Origin: Alligator mississippiensis
Lineage: Eukaryota > Chordata > Crocodylia > Alligatoridae
DNA: 64,000 nucleotides
Direction: 5' to 3'
NCBI RefSeq assembly: GCF_030867095.1
Contig: NC_081832.1
Coordinates: 62,047,444-62,111,443 of the forward strand
Shown: one piece after another, positions 58,990-64,000 of the stretch
Numbering within the stretch: position 1 is the stretch's first letter
Layout: every line of letters starts with the position of its first letter
The notes under the pieces: generated by a model
Database searches by the model: none
What the model saw: the letters and a program-made list of their open reading frames with translations, nothing else
Told to the model about the DNA's origin: nothing
Program-made: the position numbers and the translations under genes

Positions 58990-59110
58990 CAACATTCCCT
59001 GTGTAACTGGTAAAGATTAGCCCCCTTTTAGAGATGGTGAAACTGAGGCCCAAGGAGATTAAATCACTCTGCTCACACAGAAACTCCTTGGTTCAACGTA
59101 CATTAGTAAA
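58990..59110 (-). repeat. MIR-like relic
   Basis: CCTTTTAGAGATGGTGAAACTGAGGCCCAAGGAG without the usual intervening bases, then TTAAATCACTCTGCTCACAC. This is the antisense MIR core (aaactgaggc, aagtnacttgctcacac). Confidence 0.55.
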
Positions 59111-59729
59111 TGTGTTTATGGTGTACTCATAAGAAACTCCATTGAGCTCAATAAGATTTCTCTTACATATCAAGTTAAGTGCAAAAGGTTTGTAGGAAAC
59201 ATTTGGGCACATTCTGTGCTCATGAAGCCCCACTGAAGTCAGTGTGGGTGCCAGGGCTGGCTCAGACTGATCCAATTGCAGGCTTGGGGTTTGTGTAGCA
59301 AAGCTGGGAAACTGCCAGATCTCCTGACCCCTAGCATTGTGCTCTATCCACTGCCCCATTTTTCTTTTGATGACACCACACATGCTATTTTAAGCAGGGA
59401 TGGCTTAAAATATTTTATATCTTGCTGTGGCAATACATTGATTGTTCAGTACATGGAACTGATTTAAAAAGTGCCACTGACTTGTTTCTCTGAGTTTTTC
59501 TTTTTTTTTTTTTTTTTTAAATGGGCTTCTAACAGCTTTTGCTTTTATTCAAAGCCCTGGAAATAGTTTACTTCTGGTCTGGGTACCCTCTGAATGTAAA
59601 GATCTGCCAACAAGAGTTCATGAATCACAGGATGATTTTGCATAAAATGAATGTTTTCAGTTCCAGTAACTTGGCTTGACAAAGGTGTGTAAGGTGATGA
59701 AATCAAGTTAAAAAAAACAAAACAAAACT

Positions 59730-59810
59730 AGCCTAGGATTTACTCTTACCAGATCAAACCGTTGGTCCATCAAGCCAATATATGTTTCTGAGAACAGTCA
59801 ATAATAGACT
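59730..59810 (+). repeat. CR1-type 3'-end relic
   Basis: ACCAGATCAAACCGTTGGTC, CATCAAGCCAATATATGTTT and CTGAGAACAGTC match the pattern seen at 47.94-48.1 kb. Confidence 0.45.
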
Positions 59811-61254
59811 AGGAAAAACTGGCCAGCTGAAGAGGTGGTTTTCATTTTAAAGCTGAGTAAAACTGTGCTGGAAAAATTAGGGATACTTTAATGTGAACCC
59901 ATCCGATAAATAGAAGAGGTGGTACTTAAAGGAGCTGTAACTAGAGTCAGTAGCTATAATCTAGTCTGTTTTTCAATTGCTACTGGTAAGCTGTAAAAGG
60001 AAAGATTTTACATATGCTGCTGGTTGTTTCTTAGGTGATCCTATGTTTTCTTTCTTTATGAGTGTGAGAAGGGATCTCTATGGGACCACAAGGCCCAGAG
60101 TGTTGGACAAGCTGTAGTAATGCTGTGAGGTGCAGGCTGGAACTAAACTTGAATTTGAATTACATAGCATTTTGGATGGGAAAAACAGTTGGTGAGGCCA
60201 ATTAAGAATATTCCAGTTGCTTTTCTCATCCATCATTTTTTTTCCCCCTCCCCTGTATGAAAAGGAAGTGAAATGCTGTTTAGCTCTTGATTCTGGATCA
60301 GATGATCTTGTCCTTCAGCAGAGTCTTGTCTGGTCACACTGCTGCACTATAAACATTTTTTTTTTTTTAATTCGTTTGGGAGGCTGAAAGTGGCTGCCTG
60401 GTTGGATATGTTCATTCATTACATGATGGTCTGGCACACTTTACTAAAACCACATTGACTTTAGTTAATTTTGCAAATGCACTCCATGTTAGCTGGAATT
60501 GGCCTTTTTCCGATCCTGGATCAGAACAGGAGGAAGACATTTTACACTTGGTTTGTACTGCTGGTGTCAATGATTGTCCAAGGTGTCAGGTGATGCAGAA
60601 ACAGACTATGGTGTGCAAGCCTGTTTCTTGTCTACCCCTCAGAACTACCTACAACATTTTCTTAAAGATGTTGATTCTTTATAATCAGTTAGCCTAACCA
60701 GGATTATATGAATAAGGCACTCATGGATACGGGTCTACTTACTCCTGATAAGTATGTATTTGGCATGGGGAAATGGCATGTATTTCTACTGGGCTATTCA
60801 AGAACATTGAGCTTGGTAGCTTAATCCCTGCCATGACAGTCTCCCCCTGCAGGAAAACAGGAGAAGAAAACAGAATTACATTTCTTTTTCTATAAAATTA
60901 GCTATCCATGTAGCTCCAAAGTTTCTCTGGATGCAAGGAATAAAATTCAGGTCCATGTGCCAGTTGTCAACTGCAGTTCTGTTTGGGGATAGTGATTGCC
61001 CCAGATTGAAAGAAACTGGAAAAGACAAGGAATTTGGTATTAATTCAATATTTTACAATGCAGCCTGATGGAATGGATTATCTGGTTACTTTATGGACTG
61101 TGTGATTTCAGATAGGTTATATACAGCCCTTAGTATACAGTTTACTAGTCTGAAACCAAGCAGGACTTAGCATTGAAGGCAGTTGTGTTACTGCCTTGTA
61201 TGTGAAGCCTAAAGTAGGCACTTAAACACCTACGTCAGCTCACTTATTCTAAAG

Positions 61255-61465
61255 CAGTGGCCAACCTTTTTGGCAGGCATGCCAGAAATTAGCCCAACAC
61301 CCTCCCTGAGTGGCGCTTTGATCCCTTTCCTCTTTCCAGTCTGCTGTGCTGCCTTCCATATCCTCATCTTTGCGCTCTGCCTAATCTGCTGCTCTGTTCT
61401 CTGCTTCCTGCCCTGGTTCTTGGCCTGTGCCACTTTGGGCATGAGTGCCGCAGGTTGTCTACCTG
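61255..61465 (+). mobile_element. hAT-like MITE, family copy 3 (211 bp)
   Basis: It starts CAGTGGCCAACCTTTTTGGC and ends GGTTGTCTACCTG. The flanks TTCTAAAG (61247-61254) and CGCTAAAG (61466-61473) agree in six of eight bases, consistent with an old 8-bp target duplication. This copy defines the family ends best. Confidence 0.7.
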
Positions 61466-63122
61466 CGCTAAAGAGTTTGGGGGAGGAGTGGTGAGCTCAA
61501 ACTCTACTCCAAAGGGCACTGTGTCTCAGTGATACTCCGCACAGTATTAAAGGAAGCCCTGTCCTCCCACACTTCCCTGTACCAGTGTAATGTAGACATG
61601 AAGTGATGCTGGCTAGGCAGAGAAATGGGTATAACTGCATGGAATCAGATTTTTTTCAAAGCCAGCTAATCCCTGAAAGGGATAGGAACTGGGTGTCTAA
61701 ATAACCTAACCATGGTTTGAAAATCACCTGTAACTTTACTGTAGCTTGCACCCAGCCAAGGGGCCCATCCACTAAGCAAAGTTCATAGTAGGAATGGATT
61801 TAGCTTAGAGTGAGCAGCACCAGAAGTGAAGTGGGGGACACCTCTGGCAGGTGGAGGCATGTGCACTGGATCTGCATCCAGTGTGTTCTGGGAGTGACTT
61901 TCCCCTTCCCTGGTGACTCAGTCCCAATCCCTGCTAATGGAAGTCCCACTCAGTACCTCACTTCATGGATGCCTGATCAGCTGCCAGGTTCCCTCTGCAG
62001 TACAGGACACAGTTCCAGCCAGCTGCGGTCGTGTCCTCTGCCTAAATCGCTTTCTGAACCAGCTCCAAGGCTCCGGCTGCTGTTCCAAGTCCCTGCCTTA
62101 TCATGCTGTGCATCTGTTTGTGATGCAATTCCCACAGGAACGGAGGAGCAGGGGGGGGGGGGAGTGTGTGAGGAGCTTTTCAGGCGGTGTCCACAGTGCA
62201 TTGATCCCCCTCGGCCCTAAGTACAGTGCAGCACTATAAATCAGTCCCAAATATACTGTCTTGAGCTGCCTTTGCAGAGGCCAAGTGAACTGGAGTCTCA
62301 GGAGCTGCTTGCCTTCTCCAGAAAGCTCCTGAGAAATCTATGTGCAACTGTAAGGGTAGGGAGGGCTGTGAGGGGTAGGAGCACTCCCCAGGCCCAACCT
62401 GGTATGTGTGAGAAGGATGTCACTGTACTGAGGGGGAGATGGAGCCTGGGACTGGATGAAACCCCTCCTTCCCCTTGACCCTGCTGTACTCTGGGTCTCT
62501 GGTGTTACTGTGTGGTTAATCCTAAGCGAGGGAGCAGTCTGCACCCGGCCGAATTCCCTGGTTCCCTCAAGTGACCACTGAGGTCCGGATCCTGGAGAGG
62601 CCGGGGGCACTGCTGGGCTGCTCAGTGGCAGGGCAGGGGGCCTAGCTCTGGCTGAGGTGGGATCAGGCACTCGGGGAGATGGAAACCACTGCCCGCATGG
62701 GCTAAGCAGCCTCCCGGTGGGTGGCAGCCCCAGTGCCAGCCCCAGCTCTGCTCTCTGCAGCCCCACTCCCGGTTTGCTAATGGGCTGGCAGGGCTCGGGC
62801 GGGGGCTCTGCAGGGTGCTTGGACCCCGGGGAACGGCGGGTTCCCTCTTCTGGCCCCTGCGGCCACGCTGGGAAGAGCCCAGGCCAGGGCGCTCCTACTG
62901 CTGCCTGCGCCTACCAGCCGCCGTGGGCCGGGGCCGGTAGCCTCTGGGCTCTCCCGGAAGGGGTGAATACGCATGAAATGACCCCGCAAAAGCGCTGGCG
63001 GGGCCAATGGCCTCCGGCCGCGGCAGACGGGACGGATCTAGCGCGGGCGCCCGGCGCTGCCGGGGAGCGGGCTGGGCCGCGGGAAGGAAGGCGGAGGAGC
63101 CGAGCCACGTGAAGCCACTCTC

Positions 63123-63128
63123 TTTAAT
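63123..63128 (-). terminator. NKX2-5: NKX2-5 poly(A) signal (ATTAAA)
   Basis: TTTAAT on the plus strand reads ATTAAA on the minus strand. It lies about 500 bp after the stop in a region otherwise without A/T-rich words, which makes it stand out. Confidence 0.6.
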
Positions 63129-63575
63129 GAGGCTCGGACAGCGGGGCGGGCGGTGGCGGCCGTGCGGACTCGCGCGCAGTGCAGCACCCGGCGGGACCGG
63201 CGCGTCCCGGCGCCCCCGGGGAGGGCTGTGTCCGGAGCATCCCCGTCGGCCGGGCGAGGTCTCGGGCCGGGGAAGCGGCTCTGCGGCGGGAGGCTCGGCC
63301 CCGGGCCCTCGCCCGCCGCGCCTGGGCCCGGACGGGGCGTGCGGGGGGAACATGCGGGGTGCCAAGGGGAGAAGCCGGCTGGGGGCGGGTGTGCGGGGTA
63401 GCCTCGGGCCGGGGGCTGGCAGCTGCACTACGGAAAGGATTCCCCCCCTCCCCGCACACACGTCTAACCGGGCGTGTCCCCGCAGGAAACCCACCAACCA
63501 GGCTAGCGCCTTCCCCGCGGCTGCCTGACCCCTGGCCGGCGGGCGCCACGGGGAGCCCGGCTGGGTTCAGCCGCC

Positions 63576-63599
63576 CCCCGGGCCCGGGCCCGGGCCCGG
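63576..63599. repeat. CCCGGG/GGGCCC hexamer run
   Basis: About four overlapping CCCGGG units form a self-complementary run just 3' of the NKX2-5 stop. Confidence 0.85.
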
Positions 63600-63631
63600 A
63601 CCCCGTCCCCGCGCGGGCGGAGGGAGCAGCT

Positions 63632-64000
63632 CTACCAGGCGCGGATCCCGTGCAACGTGGAGATGCCGGCGCTGCCCTGCGGCAGCGGCGCCTGCACGGA
63701 GTTCAAGTCCCCGACGCCGAAATTGACGAAGCCGCTGCCGGCGGCGGAGGGCGGCACGGCCTGCACGGCCGGGTAGCTGCAGCTGTAGCTGGCGCTGCAG
63801 GCCGGGCCGCCGTAGCTGGGGTAGGCGGGGTAGGCGTTGTAGCTGTAGGGGCTGATGCTCACGTTGTACGGGGGGCTGTAGGGCGAGGACTCGCCCAGGC
63901 AGGGCTTCCCGTCCCGCACCAGCACGGGCACGGCGATGCGGCGGGGCGGCGGCGCGCCCACCATCTCCAGCGTCTGGTCCTGCCTCTGCCGCTTGCATTT
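63632..64000 (-). CDS. NKX2-5: NKX2-5 cardiac homeobox protein, C-terminal part (partial)
   Basis: Read on the minus strand from the window edge, the frame gives 122 residues and a TAG stop at 63632-63634. It begins [12 protein letters not shown], the last residues of the homeodomain and its C-terminal flank. Then comes the NK2-specific domain [15 protein letters not shown], the tyrosine-rich segment ([17 protein letters not shown]), [13 protein letters not shown] and the terminal STLHGIRAW. These match human NKX2-5 closely. NKX2-5 is a DNA-binding regulator of heart formation. The homeodomain proper, TN domain and start lie beyond position 64000. The gene is convergent with BNIP1, as in human. 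Confidence 0.97.
   Translation of the reverse strand, partial: KCKRQRQDQTLEMVGAPPPRRIAVPVLVRDGKPCLGESSPYSPPYNVSISPYSYNAYPAYPSYGGPACSASYSCSYPAVQAVPPSAAGSGFVNFGVGDLNSVQAPLPQGSAGISTLHGIRAW

Larger units (their letters stand above)
38346..63104. other. BNIP1-NKX2-5 gene-poor interval
   Basis: About 25 kb without a gene I can recognise, lying between two convergent genes. The sub-features listed separately cover repeats, one local duplication, one long minus-strand open frame and a GATA cluster. The stretches 38.4-44.0, 49.3-55.2, 56.9-58.1 and 59.8-61.2 kb look unique and AT-rich apart from short homopolymers (for example T runs at 54230-54245 and 59500-59518) and TG-rich sequence at 57670-57716. 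In other vertebrates, distal cardiac enhancers of NKX2-5 lie in flanking DNA, so regulatory content is plausible but not shown. Confidence 0.6.
63105..63631 (-). other. NKX2-5: NKX2-5 3'UTR
   Basis: From the stop to about 20 bp past an ATTAAA signal, giving about 0.5 kb of extremely GC-rich sequence. A GGGCCC-type palindromic run sits at 63576-63599, about 30 bp after the stop. Confidence 0.65.
62560..64000 (-). promoter_or_regulatory. NKX2-5: CpG island over the NKX2-5 3' end
   Basis: GC and CpG content climbs from about 62.5 kb and becomes extreme after 62.8 kb, continuing to the window end. It covers the NKX2-5 last exon and 3'UTR. Long open frames on both strands here (for example 62895-63497 minus and 63007-63528 plus) result from this composition. 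Confidence 0.75.

Noticed and set aside
62895-63528. Open frames of 173-200 codons on both strands
   Set aside because: They fall in the CpG island and the NKX2-5 3'UTR; stop codons are rare there by composition. No recognisable domain.

Overview
The window is vertebrate nuclear DNA, most likely from a sauropsid, probably a crocodilian, although a turtle cannot be excluded. The reasons are genes with vertebrate-type introns, CR1 LINE copies, many short hAT-like elements with 8-bp target-site duplications, and faint MIR/L2-like relics. The gene order CREBRF - BNIP1 - NKX2-5 matches human 5q35. The species call is an inference from repeat content; the gene calls come from reading spliced exons.

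Positions 1-28.4 kb hold the 3' part of CREBRF on the plus strand. Intron sequence runs to 6297. A 5'UTR exon carries the first three codons, seven further coding exons run from 8329 to 22137, and the 3'UTR is about 6.2 kb, ending at a poly(A) signal at 28362 followed by a GT-rich element. The spliced protein is 634 residues (human 639). The introns are loaded with repeats: a foldback element with TTAA flanks, two related hAT-like elements with GC-rich cores, an hAT-like element split by a CR1, another hAT-like element, and a second CR1 fragment.

Positions 28.4-30.0 kb are a short intergenic gap. A CpG island (about 30.0-30.7 kb) starts BNIP1 on the plus strand: six exons from 30378 to 36206 encode a 228-residue ER SNARE, the same length as the human protein. 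Candidate poly(A) signals lie at 36643 and 38323.

Positions 38.4-63.1 kb are about 25 kb without a recognised gene. They contain old SINE and CR1 relics, a 290-300 bp direct duplication (45.1 and 46.6 kb) with a 142-codon minus-strand open frame between the copies, a GATA-motif cluster near 47.3 kb, a 1-kb palindromic foldback element with a relative of its own end nested inside it (48.2-49.2 kb), and three copies of one small hAT-like family (58.1-61.5 kb).

Positions 62.6-64.0 kb are a CpG island holding the 3' end of NKX2-5 on the minus strand, convergent with BNIP1: the last 122 residues, the stop codon and a 3'UTR with an ATTAAA signal. The rest of NKX2-5 lies beyond the window. The three genes act separately: CREBRF in nuclear stress and nutrient control, BNIP1 in Golgi-to-ER traffic, NKX2-5 in heart development. 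The long gene-poor stretch downstream of NKX2-5 is a natural place for its distant enhancers.
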